Positions 20,807 through 31,770 of a DNA stretch of 64,000 bases are shown piece by piece. Every line of letters starts with the position of its first letter. The first letter of the stretch is position 1. The position numbers and the translations under genes were made by a program. The notes below the pieces were generated by a model that did no database searches, was not told the DNA's origin, and saw nothing but the letters and a program-made list of their open reading frames with translations. The DNA is from Apoderus coryli (taxonomy: Eukaryota; Arthropoda; Insecta; Coleoptera; Attelabidae): NCBI GenBank assembly GCA_911728435.2, contig OU452201.1, positions 27,404,001 to 27,468,000 on the forward strand, given 5' to 3'.

Positions 20807-22930
20807 TCATTCTTTAAAGAGTTTAGTTCTATTTTTATGTACAATTATTTCTTTTTTATCTTTAGAGATTTTAACGTTTGGAGATAAGTCTTCAATAACC
20901 CTATATGGCCCTAAAAAACAGGGATCTGAAAATTTATTAGCAGTTTCATTTTTTAATAGAATGAAATCTCCTTTTTGATAGATTGCAGGGTTTTGATTTT
21001 TGTCGTAATTTTCTTTCCTTTTTAATTTAGATTGTATTAGATTTTTTCGAGCATCATTTTGAGCATGTTGCATCCTATATTTAAGTTTAATAGGATAGCT
21101 GTCAAAGTTGTAGACTGGATCTAACGTATTTTTTAAGTTACTTGGAAGATAACATTTCTTTCCGAAAACTAACTCAAATGGTGTGTATTTGGTTTCCGTA
21201 TGTACTGTGGTATTATATGTAAAACACCAATACGGCACCCAAGTACTCCAAGCTGCATTATATTCTACACTTTGAGTTCTCAAATATGCACCTAAAACTT
21301 TATGAGAATTTTCCAAAGCTCCTATACTTTCATGGTGGTAAGCGGTTGACTGAATATTTTTAATTTTAAGTAATTTACAAATTTCATCCATAGTTGCGGA
21401 AATAAATTCAGCGCCCCTATCTGTTGCTATTTCTAAAGGAATTCCGTATCTTAGAATAAAATTTTCTACGAAACTTTTTGATACAGTTTTTGCGTCTTTG
21501 GATTTTAAAGGATAAGCTTCGACAAACTTCGTTAATTCACATTGAAGAGTCAGTATATAAGAAAATTCATTATCATCTATTGGTAGAGGTCCAACTATAT
21601 CTAAAAATATTTTTTGGAATGAGGTATGCGCTGTAGATGTTATAACCATTGGTTCCTTGGTATATTTATTAGAATGTTTTTGCTTTTGACATGTAGTACA
21701 CTTACTTACAAAATTCTTAATGTCTTGTTGCATACCTGACCAAAAATAGTATTTTTTGATAGTGTTGAACATTCGATTGATACCTGCGTGACCACTTGTA
21801 GGAAGCAGATGGAAATCGTTTATAATTACTCTCTTTTGTTCGGGATCCACTACTTTTTTAACTCCTTGTACTATACAAATTCGGGGACCGGTCCAATTAG
21901 AGTTACTTTTTATACCTTCAGCTAGCCATTTAATAAAATGTACATTATTTTCATTCTTTAAAATAACTAATTCGCGAATATTAATCTTTTTGCATAAATC
22001 AATTAAGTTTCTCAACATTTCGTCTCGCGCCAACGCTGATCGAAAATTTAATTGTGCAAAATAAATCATAGAATGTAGTGGTACATAATAAAAGTTACCC
22101 GATTTTTCAGTTATTTTTTCACTAAATTTGGAGAGTTCTTTAGTTGACAAAAGTCTAAGTTCAGTGATGTTTTTTGGAGTTTTAAGAATTTCCACAACAT
22201 TGGGTTGATCAGGCCTAACATTTGTAGTAGTTCTTTCATCCAACTCACACTCTTCGTCATTCGATACTTTACTCTGTGCCCTTGTCATAACATTCATTAC
22301 ATTCTGGCTCATACCTTTTAATTCATCAGATGTTATAACTATTCTAGATAATGCGTCCGCTATGACATTTTCCTTACCTTTTACATACTCTACATGAAAA
22401 TCGTACTCTTCTAATCCTAGTCGAAATTTAATTAACCTGCTTGATGGATCCTTTAAATTAAATAAATATAACAATGGTTTATGGTCTGTTAAAATTTTAA
22501 AGTGGCGACCAAATAAGTATGGTCGGAAATATCTCACGCTCCAGTATATAGCTAAAAGTTCTTTTTCGATGGTCGGATAATTAACTTCCGCCTTGTTTAA
22601 AGGTCTACTTGTATAAGCTACGGGTTTTCTATTTTTATTTAGTAAAACTGCACCTATTGCAATATTTGAAGCATCAGTTTGTACTATAAATTCATTTTCC
22701 TTAGAAAAATCTGGATAATCTAATATTGGAGGTTTTGAAAGAGAATTTTTCAGAAAATTAAAAGATATTTCACATTCATCCGTCCATTCAAATCTAGCAT
22801 ACTTTCTACACAACTTATTAAGGACAACCGTTTTTTCAGAAAAATTTGGAATAAATTTCCTATAGTAATTCGAAAATGCCACAAATCTTTTCACTTCCTC
22901 TGCATTTTTAGGTCTTGGATATTGTTTAAT
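20807..22930 (-). pseudogene. Gypsy pol 3' part: RT thumb, RNase H, integrase
   Basis: A 695-codon frame from 22894, open upstream to about 22930 (IKQYPRPKNAEEVKRF). It starts in the RT connection region (FVAFSNYYRKFIPNFS). RNase H shows VQTDASNIAIGAVL, the Glu-bearing YPTIEKELLAIYW and TDHKPLLYL. Integrase has the HHCC finger (HAGINRMF...CTTCQKQK), then the catalytic core with DIVGPLP, ATDRGAEF and ESIGALENSH, so all three acidic residues are present. The C-terminus binds the chain near DFILLKN. Reverse transcriptase fingers and palm, including YVDD, are deleted just upstream, so the protein cannot copy RNA. Confidence 0.85.
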
Positions 22931-23287
22931 TTATAACTCCCTTAAATTTTCTAATAAAATGATCTCCAATAATACCTTCTGTTGCACAGGGTAATGACTT
23001 AATAACATAAAATTTTTGGTTGAAACTAGTGTTTCCTATCTTTAATTTTAAAATGTAAATCCTTCTGCACGTAAAGTTCCACCTATACCTTTGATTTCTA
23101 TTTCTTCTTTATGTAAAGTAAATTTAGATTTTAATTGTTCAGCTTTGATTGCACATAAAGTTGCACCTGTATCTATTAAAAATTGAAAATTAGCATGCTC
23201 TACTGAAAATGTAACAGAAATGGAATTGTTATTGGAATATGTAAAAACATGATTTAAATTCTTGCCTTTAGGCACGAAAAAAATCAC
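22931..23287 (-). pseudogene. Gypsy protease, frameshifted, ending at the RT deletion
   Basis: Frame 23287-23048 carries the retropepsin active site FLIDTGATLCAIK and a second loop (GIGGTLRAEG). A frameshift at about 23050 follows, after which KLKIGNTSFNQKFYVI and GIIGDHFI continue in another frame to about 22935, where sequence jumps to the RT connection region. The protease frame overlaps the gag end by 20 nt in the +1 frame, at a run of seven T (GATTTTTTTCG), so expression may rely on a +1 ribosomal frameshift. Confidence 0.75.
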
Positions 23288-24413
23288 TAGAAGTACTTGG
23301 AACTACTTCTGTTGTTTCCTGAAATAAGGAATCTTGATCTAGAGTCACGTTATTTTGTTGTGCAAGTCGTACATTATGTGACGCTGACCTTGAACCTATC
23401 CTATTACCTGTATAAACTTGTTGTCTAAAATTCCTATTATTATTATTATTATAATGCTGATTATTATGATTTGTTGTACGGGTGTTATTTTGATTATAGA
23501 AATGTGGATTTTGGATATTGTTTTGTGAAATATTACGGCCACCGGTTCTACCTCTTGCGGAAACTGTAAACATTTGCGGAGAACTTCGTATTGTAGTTGT
23601 TTCCTCATCTATTGCAGATCTGATTGCATCCTTCAGGAACAAAAAATTTCTTGATGCCACTATTGTACTTAGCCTCTGATTTCGCAAGCCATCAGCAAAC
23701 CTTTTAATAGCTACCTTTTCATTTATGGGTTTTAAAACAGAATAAGAGTCGGCGTTACCATTCGCTTGAGATATTGTTAAATTTACAAACAAGTCTTCCA
23801 ATTCCTTTCCAAATTCCTCAATAGATTTTTCGCCTTGTTTTGCGCGATATAATTTTGCTTGAAGTGCTGTATCTGATTGACGTGTAAGAAGATATGATTT
23901 CATGTCGTTAATTAAAGCCGCGATAGTAGTGTAATTCTGATTTAGTCTTAATTTTGCACCACTGGATAACCGTGTTTTTAAAATAAAATTGATTAACAAT
24001 TGCTTACCTTCAGGATCTAACATAGAATCATACAACTCTACAGCATCAATTAGTTTTTTCGTGGTTTCTTCATAATCGTCCTTGGTAGGTAAAAGACTAA
24101 CAGCAGTTTTTATATCAAAAGAAGTCATTTTCGGTTCAGAAATGTTAACTTCCTCGTTTCTATCAAATTGTAAAATTTCGTTATAAAGGGATTTAATTTT
24201 TGAAATTAAGTCTTTTATTTCAGTTATTTCAGAACTTCCTATTTCAGATTTTTCAGCTTGTTTATTAATAATTTGTATTTCTTTAGATAAATTAGAATAT
24301 ATAGCTCTTGCTTCGTCAACTTTTTTCGGTCTCCTATCTATATTATATTTACTTACTTTTGATCTAATTTGTAATAAAGATTGGTAAATTTCCGAAATTT
24401 TATTAATAGCCAT
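23268..24413 (-). CDS. Gypsy gag
   Basis: An intact 381-codon frame. Residues about 1-110 are helical and coiled-coil-like. About 115-290 form the retrotransposon capsid-like domain (YETTKKLIDAVELYDSML, KQGEKSIEEFGKELEDLF, RFADGLRNQRL). The last 90 residues are rich in Asn, Gln and Arg and lack a CCHC knuckle, so RNA binding is probably by the basic Asn/Arg-rich tail. It starts at 24413 about 240 nt after the small membrane ORF and overlaps protease by 20 nt. Confidence 0.8.
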   Translation of the reverse strand: MAINKISEIYQSLLQIRSKVSKYNIDRRPKKVDEARAIYSNLSKEIQIINKQAEKSEIGSSEITEIKDLISKIKSLYNEILQFDRNEEVNISEPKMTSFDIKTAVSLLPTKDDYEETTKKLIDAVELYDSMLDPEGKQLLINFILKTRLSSGAKLRLNQNYTTIAALINDMKSYLLTRQSDTALQAKLYRAKQGEKSIEEFGKELEDLFVNLTISQANGNADSYSVLKPINEKVAIKRFADGLRNQRLSTIVASRNFLFLKDAIRSAIDEETTTIRSSPQMFTVSARGRTGGRNISQNNIQNPHFYNQNNTRTTNHNNQHYNNNNNRNFRQQVYTGNRIGSRSASHNVRLAQQNNVTLDQDSLFQETTEVVPSTSSDFFRA

Positions 24414-24654
24414 CCAAGGTATTGAAGCTTATTTAGTATGTTAAAAAAAATGTATTATATTTATATACCAAAAATTAAATTTAAAATATCTACTTAAATA
24501 TTTAAAATTGTTACTAAATTTAATAAAATATGATTACATAAACAAATTACACGTATACCTATAATAGTCCACATAAATTAAAACACTGGGTCGATGCACA
24601 CGTTGCACATTCCATAGGTCATCAACTTTATTGTATATACAGTGATTTGAATTT

Positions 24655-24909
24655 TCATACCTGATCTTCTTGATTTAATATATTTAGGGATTTTCTTAAT
24701 TCGTGCTTATTAATTTCTCGTCTTATTGTTCGTTTCATACCCTTTTTATACCTTTGCATCAATACATATACCAAACCCAACAATACCATTACTACTAAAA
24801 TTATTAACAACCATTCTGCCAATGTCAATCCATGATTTAAATTTGCTGCTGCATCTCCACTTGCAGTTTGCGCTATCACAACTTGGTCTTTTGATTGCTT
24901 AGTGCCCAT
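24655..24909 (-). CDS. Small membrane-protein ORF upstream of Gypsy gag, possible N-myristoylation
   Basis: 84 codons lying between the primer-binding site and gag, so the first ORF of the genomic RNA. It starts MGTKQSK, with Gly2, Ser6 and Lys7 matching the N-myristoylation consensus. Residues 31-51 (AEWLLIILVVMVLLGLVYVL) form one transmembrane helix, followed by a strongly basic cytoplasmic-type segment (QRYKKGMKRTIRREINK). No cysteine-rich or enzymatic motif is present. The frame is intact although protease and RT are damaged. The role is unknown; membrane targeting of Gag or particle assembly would fit the composition but is not shown. Confidence 0.6.
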   Translation of the reverse strand: MGTKQSKDQVVIAQTASGDAAANLNHGLTLAEWLLIILVVMVLLGLVYVLMQRYKKGMKRTIRREINKHELRKSLNILNQEDQV

Positions 24910-24953
24910 TATGCCATATCTGATATTATATTTTTAACTAAAATAATGAAAAA

Positions 24954-24971
24954 GGGCTGGCAGGATCGCCA
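24954..24971 (-). other. Primer-binding site of the Gypsy element
   Basis: The minus strand reads TGGCGATCCTGCCAGCC starting immediately after the 5' LTR end (TTTATTACA). It begins with TGG, the complement of a tRNA CCA end; the tRNA species is not assigned. Confidence 0.6.
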
Positions 24972-25247
24972 TGTAATAAATTTAGATTTGAATTTGGGAA
25001 CTTGTAATGTTCCATAACGTTACTTTATAAATTAAAGACAGACTACATCATTTATATTTTCTTTATTAATTAATTACGTGTAGTTCGTATCGTCTGTCGT
25101 TCTGTTCTGTTCTTCGGTCATCGTCCCTTGTCCTAAATTTTGTCCAAAACATATTTTGCTTACAACTAATAACAATTATTTAAATATTTATAAACATATA
25201 AAATTTAAACAAATACTTACTCTACAGGGTGTACGTACCATATTACA
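24972..25247 (-). repeat. Gypsy 5' LTR
   Basis: 276 bp with perfect 7-bp inverted tips TGTAATA/TATTACA. It matches the 3' LTR at 20275-20538. Confidence 0.9.
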
Positions 25248-25299
25248 ATAATACTCGTACATAATTATTTGCAATATGACTCCCTCTCACTAAAAAGAT

Positions 25300-26870
25300 A
25301 CGCCGGTTAAAAACTCAAAATTTCCAGCTAAATTTGTCAAAAACTCAACAAAATTCTTGCAATCGTTCTAAAAGTCTCGGCTCAGGTCATAATGGAATGG
25401 AAAGCTCTCTGAACTCGACTCCAATCACCTCTAACTTTGAGTTAAAAAAGCCTCTCAATAACGAATATACAAAAAAAAACATTCCACATATAATACTCAG
25501 CGCAAAATCTCAAAAGGACATACTTGGGTAGTTACTCTTATAGGATGGCTTGGCCAGTCAAGAGTCAATATTAACTCCTAGAAATTCAATGCGATCTGCA
25601 TAATGAAATGAAATCAACATGAGCAAAGGCCAATCTCTGAACTTAAACAATTAAGCACTAGAAGCTAACTTGAATGAATGATTTTACCCTTCTGTTGATT
25701 CTGTTGCCTGAAGAAGACAATGTAATGTTGTCGAAACGTTGTACGCCAAAAATGTGACATGAAATAAATAAACAATATTTATTTCAAAAACTAGTTTCAT
25801 CTGAACCTCATTCCCAAGGAAATCGACCAGTAAAAAACTGAATAATAAGGTTCAAGAAAACTTTCAAGAAAAAAAAATGAATGAATGAAGGCACCATGGT
25901 TCTTAAGGAGTTTAAAAGTACATTCCAGAAATTCTACGTTAATGAAGAACTACATAATCAGCTAAAGACTAACTTCTACAACAAGGTTGAATTGAACAAT
26001 ATCTGGCAAGCCTCAATACAATGAGTTAACAATGGAAGTATATTTTAAAAAACACATGATAGAACCCTAAACAATTGAATCCACAAGTCTCTTTATATAA
26101 GTAAGTAGCAGAAATAGAGTTAATTCAACATGAATCAAAAGGGTACCAATTAGTTTTACTTTATAATGCATAATACTTAATAGGACAAGTTACCAAAGTT
26201 TCAGGCAAATTCAGAATGATGTTCTAAAACATCAATGATTAATATAATATATAAATTAATAAATTAAATATTGGTTTTGTATTTATTTATTTATTATTAA
26301 ATCAGTAGACAACAGCAGTGATACTAATAAGCTTAATTAGATTGCTCCGAACTACTACACTTAGCTACTACTACTACTATAAATTTATTGGTAATTAATC
26401 CATAAATGAATATCAAAGTAAAGTAGTCACGGCGCGGCGCTTGGAAACAGGCAAGGCATTAAAACGTCGTGTGGAAATCCAATTCTTGAATATAAACCAT
26501 ATTGATTATTCCACAGATATTTTTAACATTTTCGCTGAACCTTCTCTATATTATCAGCATGAACCCTATACTTTGGGTTCCACACACAAATCTATCCGAT
26601 ACCGATCAACATTAAAACATTTCATATCATCACCATATAATAGGCATTTAGATATCATGGTAGATACAAAACATTGAAAAGCATTGGCCCTAAAACAATG
26701 CTTGAGGGCACCAGAAGTAACTGATAAATTCAATCAATGATGCCTAAATCCCATGAAATTGACTGACTGTAGGTGCTGCTTACGACCAAGTAAATATGAT
26801 TTAAGAAAATTGGACAAAGGAATCTGTTAAACCAAAATGTGACAATTTCCTTAACCGCATGTGTATAAAA
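25300..26870 (-). pseudogene. Badly degraded LINE, two pieces
   Basis: On the minus strand, 26690-26750 reads VTSGAPSSIVLGPMLFNV, a decayed form of the LINE motif VxSGVPQGSxLGPLLF, followed near 26600 by LLYGDDMKCF, the catalytic Asp pair. About 1 kb further on (25580-25610) IEFLGVNIDS appears, the block that normally lies roughly 100 residues after the catalytic motif, so the copy has probably taken an insertion as well as many stops. Frame assignments are by eye. Confidence 0.5.
25708..25737 (+). other. CTGAAGA-hairpin-GAAAC motif
   Basis: CTGAAGA, one spare A, a 5-bp GACAA/TTGTC stem with a 7-nt loop, then GAAAC. The same layout as the motifs at 954, 4758 and 33078. Here all stem pairs are perfect. 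Confidence 0.35.
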
Positions 26871-27469
26871 GGCACCGTTTTAACAAAACTTGCTGCTTTG
26901 CTGTTTTAAATTCTTGCCCTGTCCACCCCCACAAGCCTTTCCTTAGGATATCTGGTGTAAGTGTATTGTTATTTAGTCATATTATTTTTTGAGTGTTTCT
27001 GTGCGATCCATAAAGTACACCAGGCGTTTAATAATATTACGTAAATTTGAAACGATCTAACTTTTAATTGGGTCTATTTACGTGTTACGTACCGCCGTTA
27101 TTACACAATTTTGACACCCCCTCCGGTGTAACGCTTCACAAAGTTTGGAGCAACTTCTACCCCCCTAAAATAACGTAAGGTTTTCCCGTCGGACCACCCT
27201 TTTCACTCGAAAAAGTCAGAAAAAATGGTTAGAATTTAAAAATTGCATTTTGTAACGAGTCATACAGCCCCCCCTCTCCACTGTAAAGTTTTGTGATGCT
27301 ACATCTAACTCCCTCCACCTCCCGAGTGATGAAACCAGATGATATTACGCATAGGCCAATGCAGCAATGAAAATAAAATTGAAACCTGACTTGCAACAAT
27401 TGGTATAATAGTTATAGGCTAGTGGTTGGCTTGCTGAACGAACAACAATTATTGTTGGAATATTCAAAA

Positions 27470-27915
27470 AAAAATTAAAGAGAACTTCCGCCAGAGTTTT
27501 TATACAATAAAGCAGGAAAGGCTAATTGCTCTATTTTGGATACCAAAACGATGCTACCATGGTATGTTCCCAAAAAGAACAGAGCAGTAGTGCATAATGA
27601 TAACCACATAGATCCTGAAATCAAGAAGCCCACAATAATTTCGGACTATAATACCAACAATAGTCGCGCTGATACCGTCGATTAGATGTGGGCTACTTAT
27701 TCAGTATCTAGAAGATGTGTGCGCTATCTTTTGGCAATTTTATATAATGCAGCACATGTTAATGATCCTCAGAAATATAGAAGAATATTTTTAGAAAATG
27801 GAAAAAAAAAATAGATTGGCCACAATTAGGACGTGTTCTACATGCAAAATTACTTGTCAAGACTAAAAACCCCAGGATGAAATTGCAGATCATGGATCAG
27901 GTAGCGATGACTAAA
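27470..27915 (+). pseudogene. piggyBac transposase C-terminal remnant
   Basis: One frame from about 27545 reads LPWYVPKKNRAVV, KKPTIISDYN and then SRADTVD followed by TAG where active piggyBac enzymes have Gln (DTVDQM). It continues YSVSRRCVRYLLAILYNAAH. This is the third-Asp region of the DDD transposase. Further on, RTCSTCKITC in another frame resembles the Cys-rich C-terminal finger. N-terminal and central parts are missing. Confidence 0.65.
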
Positions 27916-28809
27916 TGAAATTTTCAGTTAATTTATTTTTTGTTTTATTTTAGGTTAATTTGATAATATTTTGTAGAAAATGCAGTTCTTTTTATGTTTT
28001 CTATTTTGATTTGCGGACTATTAATAATAAATTTTATGATTTGTCAGTTAGTTTTTGTACTATTTTTTCAACTAATGTATAAAGTACATCACGCCTGTAA
28101 TTTTGTTATCTTTTTGGGCGCGTGTAGTTAAAGGTTATTAAAATACCGTGATCCAAGTATATGTACAAGCAACTGCTTACCTCGTCGTTTGAGATAAAAT
28201 AACTCACTTATAGCTAATGTTTAATATAATTTATTTATGTCAGTTAATGCAAAAAAAAATTTTTTTTTTGTTGACACAAATTTTATTGTGAAACCTAGAT
28301 CTTCAAAGAATACATTACAAATTATTCTCCTACAAAAATTTCACTGTTACAACTTTTACCATAACATAACACATAAACTTCAAGCAAGAAAACAATAATT
28401 ACACTTATCAAAGTAAGTTATTTTGTATTCAAAGTTGTACTTACTTGTCATTGCTAAAATTGCTGTGTGTCTGTAAACCAAAAATAAACCCAAAAAATAT
28501 CAAAGCAGAAATCGATCGATATAATTTATGCGTTTGCAGATTGGTATCAAAGGTAGGTATTATCATTTTTTCGACAATATCAAAAAAAAAATAATTAGGT
28601 ACCATTGATTCTGTGTTACAGATAACGCATATTAATTCGTGGTAAAAGAATATTTTATACTTTGGTATGCTAATGTTTTATGACAGAACAATTGCGAGTA
28701 AAAAATGTGGTGCCAATGTTTTATAGTACCTTTTTGAATTATGGTTGTACCGGCAACGATATAATGTATAATCATGTTTTCTACTCTTTTATTAGATGAT
28801 GACAATGTA
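27916..28809. other. Intergenic, nothing recognised
   Basis: AT-rich, frames closed, no repeat partner seen. Confidence 0.4.
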
Positions 28810-30743
28810 CCGGGTGTCCAAAACTAGGCGCCCCAGGCCTATTGTATGAAAACGGGATAAGATATTAAAAATCTTTTGAAGTGGTATAAATTGTGTTGAA
28901 TTCAGGTATATTTTACGCCAAAAAACTATTTTTTTCCGATTTTGCAAAATGGAGATCAGTATTATTTTTCCACGAACATACCTATATTTACATTCCGAAA
29001 GTCCTAATTTTCCTAAATACTTTTTTACTAATAAATTTTTTTCTATCTTCATCCGCAAAAAAGCTAGAGTGCCAAAACTGACAAAAAAATAGTATTAAAA
29101 TATAATTTAACATAGCCATGTCAACTCCATGAAAAACAATTATTCTGTCACATTACTAGTGACAATTCTTGTCAAAATAATAAAAAATTAATTGTCAAAA
29201 CAATAAATACGATACAGAAAGTAATAACAGGTACTTATTTACAACGTGTTTATAACAATAATGTTTTCGACAAATGAAAAAGTTGATATGATTTTAATAT
29301 ATGATGAAGCACAGAAAAACGGTTGAAGAGCTGCCCGTTTACATAGTGAAAGATATCCTGAAAGGCATACTCCAGATGTAAAAATGTGCAAATCTCGATA
29401 AGAGGCGTCTCTCGCTCTGAATTTAAGGAGAAGCTCTCTGCAAAGAGTTTTATAATCAAATAAATTTCATGATTACAAATTGCACAATCTAGAATATTAT
29501 TCTGAGAGACATACCGAAAAAAGGCTGAATTTCATAGCACAATGATGGTTAATTTGGAAACACGAGATTTTCGACTGTTTGAACATATCCTGTGGACCGA
29601 TGAAAGTCGCTTCGTCAGTAATGGTAAGCCGAACCGAAAAAATGAGCACTATTGGGCTAGCGAAAATCCACATTACTTTAATGAAGTCGAGAATCAAGGC
29701 CACTTTGGCATAATTGTGTGGTGTGGAACAATTGGAAACCATTTAATTGGAACGTATTTTTTTGAAAATATATTGGACGGCATTAACTACTTGCGATTTT
29801 TGCAACTTCCTCTGCTGCTTGAAAATTTACCCCTTCAGCTGCGCTTAAGCATGTGGTTTAAACATGACGGGGCTCCACCTCAGAAATCAAGGGTAGTCCA
29901 AGAGTTTTTAAATAATACCTATGGTACTAAATGGATTGGAATAAATGGACCTGCAAAATGGGCGCCTAAATCCCCGGATATGACCCCCTTGGATTTTTTC
30001 TTGTGGGGAACATTAAAAAATCAAGTTTATAGGACCCCTACTAGAAACGTAGAACATTTAAAACAGAAAATTCGCGATGCGTGTGCGAATATTTCACAAG
30101 ATGTGCTAAGGAAGGCTACAACAAGATAGGTCAGGCGCAAATTATATAAATGTTTAGAAGTTGCGGAAGGGCATATAGAAAATTTAGTTTAAAATTGCTT
30201 TCCATGTAGCATTTGATTTGATTTACATGGTTAAGTCAAATATCTTGAAAAACATTTTTTTTCATAAAATCATATATTTTCGTTTGTCGATAACACTTTT
30301 TTGGTATAGACTTTGTAAATAATTACCTTCCGTATATATTGTTCATTATTTTGACAATTAAATAATAATTATTTTGACATCAGTTGTCACTAATAATCAA
30401 ACAGAATAATTGCTTTCCATGGAGCACTTGATTGGTAACATGGCTAAATTAAATAATATTTAAGTATTTTTTTTTGTGTGGGCGCGCTAACTTTTTAACG
30501 AAAAGAGATAGACATTTTTTTTTCCAAAAGTGTTTGGAAAAAATAGATCTTTTCCGTTGTAGCAAAATACAGGTATGTTCGTGGAAAAATTTCATTGATG
30601 ACGTCATTTTCTCCATTTTGCGAAATTGGAAAAAATGCTTTCCCAAAATGGACCTTAGCGTAACTCAATTTAGCCTTTTAAAAAAGATTTTCATTATCTT
30701 ATCTGGTTTTCATACAATAGGCCTGGGAGTTTCGGACACCCTG
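28810..30743 (+). mobile_element. DD41D Tc1/mariner element with both termini
   Basis: The left end CCGGGTGTCC (28810) and right end GGACACCCTG (to 30743) are each flanked by TA. The inverted repeats extend inward with similarity through AGGCCTATTGTATGAAAAC to about 150 bp. The 1.93-kb element encloses a transposase pseudogene. Confidence 0.85.
29261..30192 (+). pseudogene. DD41D transposase, mostly complete catalytic half
   Basis: The ATG at 29261 opens MFSTNEKVDMILIYDEAQ, the N-terminal domain of this transposase group, but a TGA follows after 21 codons, and most of the helix-turn-helix region is missing. From 29542 a 196-codon frame holds the catalytic domain: WTDESRFV (first Asp), FKHDGAPPQ (second Asp) and KSPDMTPLDFFLWG (third Asp). 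The spacing of 41 residues between second and third Asp identifies the DD41D (rosa-like) lineage. A TAG at 30127 truncates the last 20 residues, which are still readable (KLYKCLEVAEGHIENLV) to TAA at 30190. Confidence 0.85.
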
Positions 30744-31155
30744 TACGTAGCAAACTATATGATACAGTTTTAATTTTCTCTTAATTATTAAAACAATATT
30801 CATAAGTCTAAATTTGTATTTCTGGTTTACTGTTCACCTAAAAGTATTGGGTATGCTCTATGTTTTCTTCAACCCTTTAAAAACTGTCATATATGAAGGT
30901 ATAATTATTAAACCATTTTTCGTATAGGTACCTACTCATAAAATATAAATGAATTTTATCTTGGAATAACACTAATTAAGACTCGTAAATTAAAAATTCT
31001 CCTACTTCGCCTTCAGACAAAAACATGGTAACGTTTCCAAAATTTCAGTAAATCCTGATATAACTACCTGGTTAAGATGGATTGTTGAAAATTGAGAGTG
31101 GTTTTTGCGCCTAGGGAAAAACGTGTTAACAAGGGATTTCTTTTACTCGTATATA
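30744..31155. other. Intergenic, nothing recognised
   Basis: Non-coding AT-rich spacer between the DD41D element and repeat C. Confidence 0.4.
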
Positions 31156-31370
31156 CACTGTGTCCAAGATAAGAATGGGGTAGCATTGAAATCTTGGAAA
31201 CGGTAGGAGGTACAATGTCGTTTAAATTTGGGAAAAGTTGTACAATTTAAACATCTTTTAAATGCTGTTTTCGAAATTAAACTAACTTTAGCCGTTTTCG
31301 TGAATTTTTGAGATAACGATTTTTTGCGATTTTAGTTTTTATTTATTTCTGACATTATTTTTACATATAC
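31156..31370 (+). repeat. Dispersed repeat C, copy 2
   Basis: Begins ACTGTGTCCAAGATAAG, includes ATCTTGGAAACGGTAGGAGG and ends TTATTTTTACA. Related to 12910-13127 (inverted) and 32805-33010 (direct). Confidence 0.7.
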
Positions 31371-31377
31371 AAACGAC

Positions 31378-31770
31378 GATGGCAGCCAGTCGGAAAAGTA
31401 GATTTTTGATTTATGATTTTTTTATTTATACTTAGTCTACCACTGACACCCACTATTAATAAACAAATAATAGAATATTCTGACAGTCGCCAAATATAAC
31501 CAAAGTGTCATATTGACAGTTATTTTAACTGAAATACCCATTATACTTTAATACATTCGTAATTACGGTCCTATTGTTATTTCACAGGTGTTTATTTGTC
31601 AAAATAATTACAGGTGTAGCGGGTGATGATATTTTTTTTATTTTTTGTTACTTTATATTGACTTACATTTACTTAAATATGCGAGTGATGAAAAAACTCT
31701 CCAACTAAACATTGTAGAGATTTAAGTGCTCTATCATTTGAGATGTAACATCGGTATTTTCTATTAACAA
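31378..31770 (+). repeat. 5' region of a DD41D element, copy 1
   Basis: GATGGCAGCCAGTCGGAAAA followed by about 390 bp shared with 53178-53590, and by about 250 bp shared with 34371-34630. A frame reading SDEKTLQ in the shared part may be the start of a transposase of this group. Only the 34371 copy keeps a catalytic region. Confidence 0.65.

Larger units (their letters stand above)
20275..25247 (-). mobile_element. Ty3/Gypsy LTR retrotransposon, RT-deleted
   Basis: A 5.0-kb element on the minus strand: LTR, primer site, small membrane-protein ORF, gag, protease, a deletion across most of reverse transcriptase, RNase H, integrase, polypurine tract, LTR. The 5' LTR is complete (24972-25247, TGTAATA...TATTACA). 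The 3' LTR lacks its last 14 bp or so, and no target duplication is visible, so the left edge was probably deleted after insertion. The LTRs otherwise look nearly identical, suggesting a young copy. Confidence 0.9.
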
